Program-made: the position numbers and the translations under genes
Shown here: piece after piece, positions 7,201 through 15,906 of the stretch
Layout: each line of letters starts with the position of its first letter
How positions within the stretch are numbered: position 1 is the first letter of the stretch
Notes under the pieces: generated by a model
What the model was told of the DNA's origin: nothing
The model's input: only the letters and a program-made list of their open reading frames with translations
The model's database searches: none
IMG/VR virus record: IMGVR_UViG_3300027779_000128
Location: 1 to 27,023 of that record
Length of the DNA: 27,023 nt
Strand: one strand, 5' to 3'
Source of the DNA: a virus

Positions 7201-9588
7201 GGTTTAGATCTTGCGGTTGATGATGGTGCAAATACTATCACGTTTTCTGGAGAAAATGCAACTAAGAATAATAAAGGTATTGCGTCATTTGACTCTGCTG
7301 GATTTGGAATATCTAGTGGACATATAACACTTACCCAAACGGATATTACATCTGTAGGTGCATTGGACGCTGGTTCGATCACCGCAAACTTTGGAAACAT
7401 AAATCCTGGTGCATCTGCGATTACAACCACAGGTGATATCACTGGTGGTGGAATACACGTAACTGGAGATGTTACAGTCGGTGACGACGCTGCTATAGGT
7501 TACACTGCCGCAGAAGGTCTTATCCTTACGGGTCAAGGTTCTACGTTTGATGTCACAGTTAAAAACGATAGTGACGCAACAGTCGCTGGTGTTCCTACTG
7601 GTACTACAAACCTCAGATTCCCAGACAACTCAAAAGCAACATTCGGCACTGCGGATGATTTACAAATCTATCACGACGCTTCAAACTCTTATGTTTCTGA
7701 TGCTGGTACAGGATCATTAAAACTTACTGGTTCGGTTGTAGAAATCGAAGGATCTGGTGAGACACTCGCGAAGTTTACAGATGATGGTTCAGCAGAATTA
7801 TATCACAACAATGTGAAGAAAATCGAAACTACGAGTGATGGTGCCACAGTAACAGGTACACTTGCGGCAACATTATCTACAGCATCACAACCCAACGTCA
7901 CAACAGCAGCGGCACTGACAACAGTCGGTGCATTAAATGCTGGTTCTATTACATCAGGATTTACAAGTATTGATGTAGGAGCGGGAGCGATTACAACCAC
8001 TGGAATTATTACTGGTGGTACACTTGAAGCGACCACAGACACAGCTGCTGGAGACAATGCAGCGATAGGGTACACTGCCGCAGAGGGTCTAATACTTACT
8101 GGACAAGGTTCTACTAATGATGTAACAATCAAAAATGATCTTGACTCAGATGTAATTGAAATACCTACTGGAACAACTAATGTTACAATCGCTGGTGATT
8201 TAGGGGTTGGTGATGACCTGACTGTTTCGGGTGGTGTTATAAAAGTACAAACTAATAGTGGTGCAGTAGGAAAAATTGACTTCTATTGTGAAGTAAGTAA
8301 TGATCACTTCCAAACACTTCAATCACAACCACACTCTGTTGGATCGTCAACCGTTTCGACTTTACCCGCTGGTGATAACTCAACTCTAGTATCTCGTGTG
8401 TCAACGGATACACTAACAAACAAAACATTAACAGCACCTACAATAACAACACCTACAATTGCCCAAATTAATGCCGACTCATCAGGTTTCCTTGTTGATA
8501 CCTTTGGAGATATTACACTTGATGCTGGTGGTGCAGAAATTAACTTTAAAGATGACGGTACTGCGATAGGTCATATCTCTATGGCAAGTCAAAATGTCAC
8601 TCTTAAATCAATAATAGATGGTAAGGATATTATATTACAAGGTCTAGACGGTACTGCAACAGTAAATGCACTTACTCTGGATATGTCAGACTCAGGTTCG
8701 GCACTTTTCTCACACAATCTAAGTATGGTTGCAGGTTCAGAAATTATTCATGCTGGTGACTTTACTGTAGATGCTACTGGAAGTATTGTTCTTGATGGAG
8801 ATGCTGGTAATGTTAAGTTCAAAGATGCAAGTGTAACTTACGGTCAAATCCAAAATGGCAGTGGTTCACAGTTTGTAATGCAAGCATTGGTTTCAAACCA
8901 AGATATGATATTTAAAACTAATGATGGTGGATTTACTTATGATGCACTTACTCTTGACGCATCAGATTCTGGAACAGCAATCTTCGCACACGATATTACA
9001 ATGTCAAAGGCAGATGCAAAAATAAACCATGCAGGTAACTTTACTATAGATGCGGTAGGAGATATTCATCTTGATCAAGGTGGTCAAGTTAAACTTGACA
9101 AAAATGGAACTGGTTATGGGATAATTTTCAATTCGTCAAATGATTTAGGTATTCATGTTGGACAACAAGATAAAGATTTAGTGATTAGTGGTAATGATGG
9201 CGGTTCAACAATAACTGCCTTAACCCTTGATATGTCAGATGCAGGTGCGGCTACATTTAATAGTACCGTATACTCTCCAACTTTCTCTACAACGGCAGGG
9301 GGTATGATAACCACCGCGGCAGGAAACGATTTAAATATTCAATATCCAGCTGCACGAAGTTTGTTTATTAAAGAAGACGGAGATTCCGCAGGTGCCGCTT
9401 CCATCACTGCTGTTACTATTGACAATGCACAAAAAGTTACATTAGCAGGTGCTTTACATATAACAGGTGCAATTACTACAGCATCAACTGCACTGGTAAC
9501 AAATTTAAACGCAGACAAACTAGATAGTCAGACGGGTGCTTATTATAGGATCAATGTCTACAATTCTGGTGGATCTCTGCTTAACTAA
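4228..9588 (+). CDS. Very long repeat-built tail fibre protein, 1786 aa
   Basis: This is the largest gene in the window and is predicted to form a long trimeric fibre. The N-terminus (MAIIRTKRSTG..., NILKNGELAYTMGTGTQG, GRLFIGKDSNGSG) is the type I associate with T4-like marine fibre proteins that attach to the baseplate region. The body is Gly/Thr/Ser/Asp-rich with no Cys clusters and many internal repeats. Four 69-74-residue units (LTNKTL...ITPSATAAGTI.FKEG) occupy residues ~421-706. There are paired copies of AAIGYTAAEGLILTGQGST near residues 1089 and 1277, and three ~91-residue units near the C-terminus. It ends with LNADKLDSQTGAYYR, close to the NAD.LDG....(Y/F)(Y/L)R motif common near phage fibre C-termini. 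It is translationally coupled to the 72-aa gene. Receptor specificity cannot be read. Confidence 0.8.
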   Translation: MAIIRTKRSTGTTAPGSNILKNGELAYTMGTGTQGNSGGRLFIGKDSNGSGYAASASVVGGKYFTDMLDHVAGVNTASSALIVDASKKLDELTVDFVSINNSTINSTGSNDINIIPAAGYSVTLDNQVKVDSDVITGVASITTGAVLGLTSDLIPNADSAISLGSATKKWKDLFLSGGTIHIGGLTLKDNNGQLEVKDSDGVVKLDTSVTAGTTAKTATTIVDGDRFVMNDSGTMKQVTVEDMARYFDDEITAMPNLTSAPALVTTVATSVGALNSGSITSGFGSIDVGADSVTTTGTMTASKVVTNNITVDVNTISSTNTNGNIVISPHGSGSVDVATSKIIGVVDPTDSAGAASKNYVDTVLDLQDLDVATDSGTIDVDLDDETLTIAGGTGLGSVGSGTTVTLNIDATVATLTGSQTLTNKTLTTPNVSNPNITPSATAAGTIEFKEGTNNGTNRVLLQGPASTADATLTLPAATDTLVGKATTDTLTNKTLTTPVISNPTISPSATAAGTITFKEGTNNGTNRVLLQGPAATSDVTITLPADSDTLVGRATTDTLTNKTLTSPTITTPNVLNPNITPSNSAAGTIVFKEGTDNGTNSVTLQGAASTADVTVTLPAATDTLVGKATTDTLTNKTLTTPTITTPLVLNPNITPSATAAGTITFKEGTNNGTNSLTLQGAASTADVTVTLPASTDTLVGKATTDTFTNKSFDADGTGNSLTNIEVANLKSGVLDADITAVSTNDDTLPSAKAVKAYVDAKTINVVAGADSDTFNLLDSDMIFAAGEGMDVALSGNTVTFSGEDATVSNKGVASFATANFAVSSGAVTTKATTIGSTAINAGGTSTVLAGLTQIDVDNIRILDNTVGSTSGTLFIDPNPIDSDGGEVVIRGNLTIQGTQTQIRSTSLNVSDLNIVLADSAGNAAAADGAGFTVGGGGYSGTKATLTFNGSNDEWEVNKTLNVTSGSLEVGGVDYLEAVRDNLGGGVLVAGEGLDLAVDDGANTITFSGENATKNNKGIASFDSAGFGISSGHITLTQTDITSVGALDAGSITANFGNINPGASAITTTGDITGGGIHVTGDVTVGDDAAIGYTAAEGLILTGQGSTFDVTVKNDSDATVAGVPTGTTNLRFPDNSKATFGTADDLQIYHDASNSYVSDAGTGSLKLTGSVVEIEGSGETLAKFTDDGSAELYHNNVKKIETTSDGATVTGTLAATLSTASQPNVTTAAALTTVGALNAGSITSGFTSIDVGAGAITTTGIITGGTLEATTDTAAGDNAAIGYTAAEGLILTGQGSTNDVTIKNDLDSDVIEIPTGTTNVTIAGDLGVGDDLTVSGGVIKVQTNSGAVGKIDFYCEVSNDHFQTLQSQPHSVGSSTVSTLPAGDNSTLVSRVSTDTLTNKTLTAPTITTPTIAQINADSSGFLVDTFGDITLDAGGAEINFKDDGTAIGHISMASQNVTLKSIIDGKDIILQGLDGTATVNALTLDMSDSGSALFSHNLSMVAGSEIIHAGDFTVDATGSIVLDGDAGNVKFKDASVTYGQIQNGSGSQFVMQALVSNQDMIFKTNDGGFTYDALTLDASDSGTAIFAHDITMSKADAKINHAGNFTIDAVGDIHLDQGGQVKLDKNGTGYGIIFNSSNDLGIHVGQQDKDLVISGNDGGSTITALTLDMSDAGAATFNSTVYSPTFSTTAGGMITTAAGNDLNIQYPAARSLFIKEDGDSAGAASITAVTIDNAQKVTLAGALHITGAITTASTALVTNLNADKLDSQTGAYYRINVYNSGGSLLN
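5488..6345 (+). repeat. Four tandem 207/207/222/222-bp coding repeats in the fibre gene
   Basis: The units start at 5488, 5695, 5902 and 6124, each at the LTNKTL sequence. They carry TTP-x-I, NP-x-I-(T/S)PS-x-(S/T)AAGTI, FKEGT-(N/D)-NGTN, LQG-x-A and TLPA-x-(T/S)DTLVG in order. The last two units carry five extra residues (an additional ITTP strand). Unit length and the repeating Gly turns suggest one beta-structured fibre segment per unit. A single remnant (TDTLTNKTLTAPTITTPTI) recurs around 8404-8460. Confidence 0.85.
8485..9264 (+). repeat. Three ~91-92-residue coding repeats near the fibre C-terminus
   Basis: The anchor ALTLD(M/A)SD(S/A)G starts at 8668, 8944 and 9217, spaced 276 and 273 bases. 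Each unit contains a GDI.LD or GSIVLD strand, a GNVKF or GGQVKL strand, and a DGG..T.ALTLD end. The units are diverged at DNA level, so the duplication is old and maintained as protein structure. Confidence 0.75.
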
Positions 9589-9611
9589 ATAGAATAAAAT
9601 AGGAACTAAAA

Positions 9612-10370
9612 ATGGCAACTGCAACATCCAGATCTACATTTCTTGAGCTTTGTATGCGTCGGCTAGGCGAGCCTGTTCTAGAGATCAATATCGATCCTGA
9701 CCAACAAGAGGATTGTATCGATGAGTCTATACAATATTGGCAAGAGTATCATAGCGACGCTGTACAAAGAATATACAAATCACATTTAGTGACTGCTGAC
9801 GACGTAACTAATGGATACATCAGTTTAGGTGACACAACCATTTTATACGTAACTAAAATGTTTCCCGTTTCGAGTTCCTTTAACACATCATTCAATTTCT
9901 TTGACATTAAATATCAAATGATGCTTAATGACATTGCTGACCTACAAAACTTTGCTGGTGATTTGGCATACTACGAACAGATGCAACAGTACCTATCCTT
10001 GTTGGATCAAAAGCTTAATGGTACTCCACAAATTACATATGTTAGACATGGTAATAGAGTTTATCTCCACGGAGACTTCGAAGATAAAGATGTCAAAGCG
10101 GGTGAATATATAGTGTTTGAAGCATATCAGTCAGTTAGTATGGCAACATTTGCGGCAACTTGGAATGATATGTGGTTAAAAGATTACGGAACTGCTTTGT
10201 TGAAACGTCAGTGGGGATCAAACCTTATTAAATTTGAAGGTATGGTTTTGCCTGGTGGTGTTACATTGAATGGTAGACAGATATTCGAAGATGGAAAAGA
10301 AGATATAACTAATTTAAAAGAGGAAATAAGATCGACGTTTGAAACTCCTGTAGATTTTTATATAGGATAA
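9612..10370 (+). CDS. 13: Neck protein gp13
   Basis: This matches the T4 gp13-like neck protein that, with gp14, completes the head-tail connector after DNA packaging. The N-terminus STFLELCMRRLGEPVLEINIDPDQQEDCIDESIQYWQEYH is very characteristic of marine T4-like gp13: a helical region whose IDESIQYW segment matches head-completion proteins. The C-terminal half contains LKDYGTALLKRQWGSNLIKFEGM and VTLNGRQIFEDGKEDI, also typical. At 252 residues it is shorter than T4 gp13 (about 309). It begins 23 bases after the fibre stop with AGGA upstream, and gp14 follows after four bases, confirming the neck pair. Confidence 0.85.
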   Translation: MATATSRSTFLELCMRRLGEPVLEINIDPDQQEDCIDESIQYWQEYHSDAVQRIYKSHLVTADDVTNGYISLGDTTILYVTKMFPVSSSFNTSFNFFDIKYQMMLNDIADLQNFAGDLAYYEQMQQYLSLLDQKLNGTPQITYVRHGNRVYLHGDFEDKDVKAGEYIVFEAYQSVSMATFAATWNDMWLKDYGTALLKRQWGSNLIKFEGMVLPGGVTLNGRQIFEDGKEDITNLKEEIRSTFETPVDFYIG

Positions 10371-10374
10371 CAGT

Positions 10375-11259
10375 ATGGCAACAAATCACTATTTCTCCCA
10401 AGTTGTAAAAGGTGAACAGAGACTCTATGAGGATATAATTATAGAATCCTTGAAGATCTATGGCCAAGACGTATATTATCTTCCTAGAGATATTATCAAC
10501 GAGGATACCATTCTTGGTGAAGACGTACAGTCCAGATACAACTCATCACACAAAGTAGAAATGTATATTGAGAACACCGACGGTTTCGACGGTGAAGGAG
10601 ATCTGTTTACTAAGTTTGGTGTAGAGATACGCGACGAAGCAACATTCATTGTGTCTAGAACACGGTGGAAAGAAATGGTTCTTCGATATGATAATGAAAT
10701 TACTGGTACAAGGCCACGTGAAGGTGATATAGTATACCTCGCTTTGTCTAAGTCTTTCTTTAAGATAACACACGTAGAACACGAATCTCCATTCTATCAA
10801 TTAAGTAATCTTCCAACATATAAACTACGTTGTGAGAAATTTGAGTACAGTGATGAACAGTTTGCTACTGGTAACATCGAACTGGATAAAGAAGCAGAAC
10901 AGTACGCATACACATACGAATTAGTCATGGACAGTTCTGGGCCTGGCTATATCTTGGGCGAATATGTAACTCAAACTCAGACATCAGGTACTATTATATA
11001 CGCTGATGTACTCAGTTGGAACGATTCTTCTAATACACTTGGACTTATCCACGTTGGTGCTGATGATGGTAAATTTGCAGAACTTGCTACAGGAATTGCA
11101 CTACTTGGAAACGCATCTCGTGCATTCTGTACACCCACTTCTATAATAGAGGATATAGGTGCGACTAAATCTGATATGAATGATGAATTTGAAACGACTG
11201 CTACGGATATGTCGTTCTTGGATTTCACTGAAAGTAATCCGTTTGGAGATGTACAATAA
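10375..11259 (+). CDS. 14: Neck protein gp14
   Basis: Recognised as the gp14 neck protein, partner of gp13 in the head-tail joint. The start is ATNHYFSQVVKGEQRLYEDIIIESLKIYGQDVYYLPR, a conserved opening in this family, followed by a beta-rich domain (IYLAL/VYLALSKSFFKITHVEHE) and KLRCEKFEYSDEQF. The acidic C-terminal tail ends NPFGDVQ. At 294 residues it is slightly longer than T4 gp14 (256). It sits immediately between gp13 and gp15, its stop abutting the gp15 ATG with no spacer, so the three genes are probably co-translated. Confidence 0.85.
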   Translation: MATNHYFSQVVKGEQRLYEDIIIESLKIYGQDVYYLPRDIINEDTILGEDVQSRYNSSHKVEMYIENTDGFDGEGDLFTKFGVEIRDEATFIVSRTRWKEMVLRYDNEITGTRPREGDIVYLALSKSFFKITHVEHESPFYQLSNLPTYKLRCEKFEYSDEQFATGNIELDKEAEQYAYTYELVMDSSGPGYILGEYVTQTQTSGTIIYADVLSWNDSSNTLGLIHVGADDGKFAELATGIALLGNASRAFCTPTSIIEDIGATKSDMNDEFETTATDMSFLDFTESNPFGDVQ

Positions 11260-12051
11260 ATGTTAGGTTCTTATTTTTACCACGAACGCATCCGCAAAAG
11301 CGTTGCGATGTTTGGTTCACTATTCAATAACATATATGTTCTAAGACATAACTCAGCTGGGGATACTATTGGCACTATGAAAATTCCTATTTCATATGCG
11401 GCTAGAGATCAGGCATTAGTTCGTATCCGAGACCAAGGTAATCTTGATACCAACACAGGTTTAGCAGTCAAGTTACCAAGAATGTCATTTGAGATGCTTG
11501 CATTTACATACTCACCCGAACGACAACTACAAAAGATGGGTAAGATACAAAAGGCAGATGTCAGTACATCTAGTGTTGTTTCTAGGAATAAACTTTACAA
11601 CTATGTACCGTACACTATTGCTTTTCAATTAAATCTATATGTAAAAGGTCAAGATGATGGCCTACAAATACTAGAACAAATTTTACCGTATTTTACACCA
11701 CAATATAGTATAACAATCAAACCTTTTGCTGACTATGCAGACATAAAAGAAGACGTACCTGTCACACTACAGGGTGTTGCATATTCAGATACATATGAAG
11801 GTGCAGTCGGTGATAGACGAGTTATAAACTACCAATTAGATTTTGAGATGCAAGCAAATTTCTATGGGCCACTTGGCACAGGTAAAATAATTCGTGACGT
11901 AGAAACTAATCAGTACCTTATAAAAGAAGGTTCTGGAGACTCAGACGTTTGGGTTTCGAAATTGAACATCCTACCAAATCCTCTTGGCGCTTCTGCCGAC
12001 AGTGATTATGGATTCACTACGACCCTTACAAATACGGTGGATAGTGCATAA
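11260..12051 (+). CDS. 15: Tail completion and sheath stabiliser gp15
   Basis: This is the gp15 family, a hexameric terminator ring at the top of the tail that joins the sheath/tube to the neck. MLGSYFYHERIRKSVAMFGSLFNNIYVLR is the diagnostic N-terminus; KIPISYAARDQALVRI and LPRMSFEMLAFTYSPERQLQK are also conserved in the family. The length of 263 residues agrees with T4 gp15 (272). The C-terminal 40 residues are acidic with two DSD motifs. It begins directly after the gp14 stop codon and precedes the terminase genes, as in T4. Confidence 0.9.
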   Translation: MLGSYFYHERIRKSVAMFGSLFNNIYVLRHNSAGDTIGTMKIPISYAARDQALVRIRDQGNLDTNTGLAVKLPRMSFEMLAFTYSPERQLQKMGKIQKADVSTSSVVSRNKLYNYVPYTIAFQLNLYVKGQDDGLQILEQILPYFTPQYSITIKPFADYADIKEDVPVTLQGVAYSDTYEGAVGDRRVINYQLDFEMQANFYGPLGTGKIIRDVETNQYLIKEGSGDSDVWVSKLNILPNPLGASADSDYGFTTTLTNTVDSA

Positions 12052-12066
12052 CAAGTGAGAAATATA

Positions 12067-12462
12067 ATGAGTGATTCTGATCAAATAAAAACTGACTACG
12101 ACCATTCTAGAGACACATACTATGACCTAATACAGAAGGGTCAGGAGTCTTTAGATCTGATGATGCAATTTGCTCGTGAGAGCGAACATCCTCGGGCGTT
12201 TGAAGTCCTATCTGGAATGATCAAAAACGTCTCTGACGTAACAGACAGATTGATGGATTTACAGAAAAAAACCAAAGACATCAACAAAGACGAAAAACAA
12301 AGCAGTGGAACAACAAACCAAAACTTGTTTGTGGGTTCAACAACTGACTTACAAAGACTTCTTCAAGAACAAGATAAGAAGTCTCCATCTGAACAATTAC
12401 AAGACGAATTAGAACCTATTAATAATATGGTGGATGTAACTCCTAACGATGAATCAAAGTAA
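12067..12462 (+). CDS. 16: Small terminase subunit gp16
   Basis: This is the predicted DNA-recognition/regulatory subunit of the packaging motor. The main evidence is position directly before gp17 and composition: 131 helical, charged residues, with helices around SRDTYYDLIQKGQESLDLMMQFARESEHPRAFEVLSGMIKNVSDVTDRLMDLQKK. That central helical hairpin is typical of small terminases, which oligomerise through coiled coils. ATG 12067 is preferred because GTGAGA lies six bases upstream; the earlier in-frame GTG at 12055 would add MRNI and would overlap that ribosome site. The gene overlaps gp17 by 14 bases. It is somewhat shorter than T4 gp16 (164). Confidence 0.85.
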   Translation: MSDSDQIKTDYDHSRDTYYDLIQKGQESLDLMMQFARESEHPRAFEVLSGMIKNVSDVTDRLMDLQKKTKDINKDEKQSSGTTNQNLFVGSTTDLQRLLQEQDKKSPSEQLQDELEPINNMVDVTPNDESK

Positions 12463-14047
12463 AACCTACTTAGGTAATCCAAATGTAAAACGTGATGGTG
12501 TACTTGAAGATTGGACGGAAGCAACCCTTCTTGAATATCGAAAATGCATGAAAAATCCTACATACTTCGCAAAGAAGTATTGCAAAGTGATTTCTCTTGA
12601 CGAAGGACTAATACCTTTCACTCTTTACCCATATCAAGAAAAGATGTTTAAACACTTTGACGAAAATCGTTTTAGTGTGGTACTTGCGTGTAGGCAGTCG
12701 GGTAAATCTATATCCTCTGTTGCATACCTTCTATGGTATTCTCTGTTTCATACCGAGAAGATCATTGCAATCCTTGCAAACAAAGGTGCGATTGCGAGAG
12801 AGATGCTCGGACGTGTTTCTCTTATGTTGGAGAATCTACCGTTCTTTCTTCAACCTGGTTGCAAAGCATTAAACAAAGGTTCTATCGAGTTCTCTAACAA
12901 CTCTCGGATCATTGCAGCTGCAACGTCAGGTTCATCCATCCGTGGTATGTCTGTATCACTTTTATATCTCGACGAGTTTGCATTTGTTGAGAAAGCGGCA
13001 GAGTTCTATACATCCACATATCCAGTTATCTCATCAGGTAAAAACACCAAGGTTATTATTACTTCTACCGCAAACGGTATTGGTAATATGTACTACAAGA
13101 TATGGGAAGGTGCAGTCCAGAACGTAAACGAGTTTAAACCGTTTAGAGTTGATTGGTGGGATGTTCCAAATAGAGATGCTGAGTGGAAGAAACAAACAGT
13201 TGCTAACACGTCACAACTACAGTTTGACCAAGAGTTTGGTAATACATTCTTTGGTACAGGAGATACACTCATAGGTGCGGAAGCACTTATGGCAATGCGA
13301 ATGTCAAATCCTCTGCGACATTTAGAAGGTGGTCAATGTCTTATATACGAAGATACCGTAAAGGATCACGACTATATTATGACAGTGGATGTAAGTAAAG
13401 GAAGAGGACAGGACTACTCTACGTTTAACGTGATCGACGTTAGCACAAGACCGTTTAAACAGGTTGCTACTTATCGATGTAATACTATTTCACCTATTCT
13501 CTTCCCCAATATTATATATAAGTACGCAACTCTTTATAACCAAGCATATGTCATAATAGAATCAAATGATCAGGGAACAATAGTCTGTAATGGCCTTTGG
13601 CATGACTTTGAGTATGAGAATATGCACACCGAGAGTACAGTAAAAGCAAACAGACTTGGTGTAGAGATGACCAGAAAGACCAAAAGACTAGGCTGTTCTG
13701 GTATTAAAGATCTATTAGAAAACACCAAACTTGACATCCACGACGAACAGACCATACTTGAGTGTTCTACGTTCGAAGCAAGAGGTCAATCATATGAAGC
13801 ATCTGACGGAAATCACGATGATCTTATTATGAATCTAGTTATGTTTGGATATTTTATCAATACTGACAGGTTCAGAGATCTTACAGACATCAATATAAAA
13901 GAGATGTTATACAAGAATCGCATTAGTGAAATTGAAAATGACATACCACCCTTCGGATTCATGGACACGGGAGAGGATCATATCAAAGCATTAGAAGAAA
14001 GAGAAAGAAACACCCCGTGGGCAATAGAATATTCAGAAGATTTCTAG
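12449..14047 (+). CDS. 17: Large terminase subunit gp17 (packaging ATPase-nuclease)
   Basis: This enzyme drives DNA into the prohead and cuts concatemers. The N-terminal ATPase shows Walker A CRQSGKS at residues 81-87, Walker B LLYLDEF at 171-177 with catalytic Glu176, and the coupling motif TSTANG at 205-210. The C-terminal RNase H-like nuclease shows TVDVSKGRGQDYST with Asp314, then IIESNDQG with Glu371, and a late acidic pair in GNHDDLIMN. All expected catalytic residues are present. Length is 532 residues against 610 in T4; much of the missing sequence is at the termini. The start overlaps gp16, and after its stop a ~100-base gap holds the next late promoter. Identification is secure. Confidence 0.97.
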   Translation: MNQSKTYLGNPNVKRDGVLEDWTEATLLEYRKCMKNPTYFAKKYCKVISLDEGLIPFTLYPYQEKMFKHFDENRFSVVLACRQSGKSISSVAYLLWYSLFHTEKIIAILANKGAIAREMLGRVSLMLENLPFFLQPGCKALNKGSIEFSNNSRIIAAATSGSSIRGMSVSLLYLDEFAFVEKAAEFYTSTYPVISSGKNTKVIITSTANGIGNMYYKIWEGAVQNVNEFKPFRVDWWDVPNRDAEWKKQTVANTSQLQFDQEFGNTFFGTGDTLIGAEALMAMRMSNPLRHLEGGQCLIYEDTVKDHDYIMTVDVSKGRGQDYSTFNVIDVSTRPFKQVATYRCNTISPILFPNIIYKYATLYNQAYVIIESNDQGTIVCNGLWHDFEYENMHTESTVKANRLGVEMTRKTKRLGCSGIKDLLENTKLDIHDEQTILECSTFEARGQSYEASDGNHDDLIMNLVMFGYFINTDRFRDLTDINIKEMLYKNRISEIENDIPPFGFMDTGEDHIKALEERERNTPWAIEYSEDF

Positions 14048-14070
14048 TTTATTCTTAAAATAAAACATCT

Positions 14071-14078
14071 TATAAATA
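14071..14078 (+). promoter_or_regulatory. T4-type late promoter (TATAAATA) for tail sheath
   Basis: An exact TATAAATA octamer lies in the 98-base non-coding gap between gp17 and gp18, 67 bases ahead of the sheath ATG. The rest of the gap is AT-rich with no strong hairpin; AAGGAAAAAGAG just before ATG 14146 is the ribosome site. Confidence 0.8.
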
Positions 14079-14145
14079 CTTTCATTAAGAAGTGAACATC
14101 CGTATTATGTATTCATATCATTTAACTCAGTAAGGAAAAAGAGTC

Positions 14146-15882
14146 ATGGCAATATTTACCCCATCAGAGTCGCCTGCTATCGTAGTAAAAGAGGTAGACT
14201 TAACTGGTGTTGTGCCAAATGTTCAAACTAGCACAGGTGCTATCGTCGGAGATTTTAATTGGGGCCCTGTCGAACAGGCTACCAAGATATCCAACGAAAG
14301 TGTACTAGTGTCAACATTCGGTTCACCCGACAGCGATAACAGTGTGGATTTCCACAGTGCCGCTTATTTTCTACGTTATTCGAACTCACTACAAGTGGTT
14401 CGATCAGTAACATCCGCAGCAAAGAACGCATACGACGCAGGCGCTGATGCTGCACCAACCGTTAAAAACCGCGATAACTTCGATACACAGTTAGGTACAT
14501 TAAACAGTGCCGATCACACATTTGTCGCAAAATATCCAGGCGATCTAGGAAACAGTTTGAAAGTTTCACTACTACAAGCAGATTCTTCAGACGCAACAAC
14601 AAAATTTGACAGTTCAGCATCATTTACCGCCGCGTTTGATGCAGCTCCAGGCACATCACCGTTCGCAACGGGTGTAGGAGCAACATCAGATGAAATCCAC
14701 GTTATGGTTACAGACGAAGACGGATTAATCTCTGGTACGCAAGGTGAAGTTCTAGAAACCTTCCCATTCTTATCAGTTGCTAAAAACGCTAAAAACACAG
14801 ATGGATCAACTAATTTCGTAAGAGATGTGATCAACAATGCTTCCGCATACGTGTGGATGGCTGGTAAAGGCGACGTAGGTGTTTTCTCAGACGGAATAAC
14901 ATTTGTAGATGCCGTCAGTGGAAAAGAGTTTGGTTCTAATCGTGGAGTAAAAGATATATCACTAGCTGGTGGTGTAAACTCTGCAGCATTAACTCCTACC
15001 GAATTTGCACTTGGACATGATAAGTTCGAAGATGTAGACACCATAGAGGTCGATATGTTAATCGCACCTGGCATGTCAGCAACAGGTAATCATACTACAG
15101 TAGTTAACGACTTAGTCGCAACTGCACAATCACTAAGAAAAGATTGTGTTGTAGTAGCATCACCATCAAGAGCAGACATTGTAAATCAAACTGATCCAAA
15201 TGCAAATGCGATCACACGTGCTAACACATATACTAACAGTTCTTATCTCTTCTGCGATAATAACTATCTAAAAGTGTATGACAAGTACAATGACATGTAT
15301 ATTCAAATCCCAGCTGCATCATCTACTGCTGGTCTTATGGCCGCAACAGACGCAGTTGCTGCTCCTTGGTTCAGTCCTGCTGGCCCACGAAGAGGACAAT
15401 ATTTGGGTATAACAGCACTAAATTATTCACCAACCAAAGCACAAAGAGACAGTCTTTATAAGGCAGGGGTTAACCCAATCTCAAACATACCAGGTCAAGG
15501 TGTGCTTCTGTTTGGTGACAAAACCAAACTTGCTAGACCAAGTGCCTTTGATCGAATTAACGTTCGAAGATTATTCCTCGGTATAGAAAGGGCAATAGCA
15601 ATTGCCGCCCGTAACGTTATGTTCGAATTCAATGATGAGTTTACTCGTGCTGAGTTTACAAACATTGTCGAACCGTTCCTTAGAGAAATCCAAGGACGTC
15701 GCGGTATCACCGACTTCCGTGTAGTTTGTGACGATACAAACAACACTGCGGCAGTTATAGATAGAAACGAATTCATTGCGAATATCTTCGTCAAACCAGC
15801 ACGTTCAATCAACTACGTAACTCTAAACTTCGTAGCTGTTAGAACAGGTGTTGACTTTGAAGAAGTTGTTGGCACTGTTTGA
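14146..15882 (+). CDS. 18: Contractile tail sheath protein gp18
   Basis: The sheath subunit surrounds the tube and contracts on infection. It has the gp18 start TPSESPAIVVKEVDLTGVVPNVQTSTGAIVGDFNWGPVEQ and the conserved C-terminal sheath domain: SPAGPRRGQYLGITALNYSPTKAQRDSLYKAGVNPI, then RRLFLGIERAIAIAARNVMFEFND and FTRAEFTNIVEPFLREIQGRRGI. At 578 residues it is shorter than T4 gp18 (659), the difference lying in the variable outer insertion domains (residues ~90-260). It has its own late promoter and is followed after 24 bases by the tube gene, the standard pairing for a contractile tail. Confidence 0.96.
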   Translation: MAIFTPSESPAIVVKEVDLTGVVPNVQTSTGAIVGDFNWGPVEQATKISNESVLVSTFGSPDSDNSVDFHSAAYFLRYSNSLQVVRSVTSAAKNAYDAGADAAPTVKNRDNFDTQLGTLNSADHTFVAKYPGDLGNSLKVSLLQADSSDATTKFDSSASFTAAFDAAPGTSPFATGVGATSDEIHVMVTDEDGLISGTQGEVLETFPFLSVAKNAKNTDGSTNFVRDVINNASAYVWMAGKGDVGVFSDGITFVDAVSGKEFGSNRGVKDISLAGGVNSAALTPTEFALGHDKFEDVDTIEVDMLIAPGMSATGNHTTVVNDLVATAQSLRKDCVVVASPSRADIVNQTDPNANAITRANTYTNSSYLFCDNNYLKVYDKYNDMYIQIPAASSTAGLMAATDAVAAPWFSPAGPRRGQYLGITALNYSPTKAQRDSLYKAGVNPISNIPGQGVLLFGDKTKLARPSAFDRINVRRLFLGIERAIAIAARNVMFEFNDEFTRAEFTNIVEPFLREIQGRRGITDFRVVCDDTNNTAAVIDRNEFIANIFVKPARSINYVTLNFVAVRTGVDFEEVVGTV

Positions 15883-15906
15883 TCTGTAGCATAGGAGAAT
15901 AAGAAA

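Noticed and set aside
12055-12066. GTG start four codons upstream for gp16
   Set aside because: The GTGAGA there is better read as the ribosome site for ATG 12067.
14514-15074. A 186-codon minus-strand open frame opposite tail sheath
   Set aside because: It lies wholly within the confidently identified gp18 gene, has no recognisable motif and no promoter.
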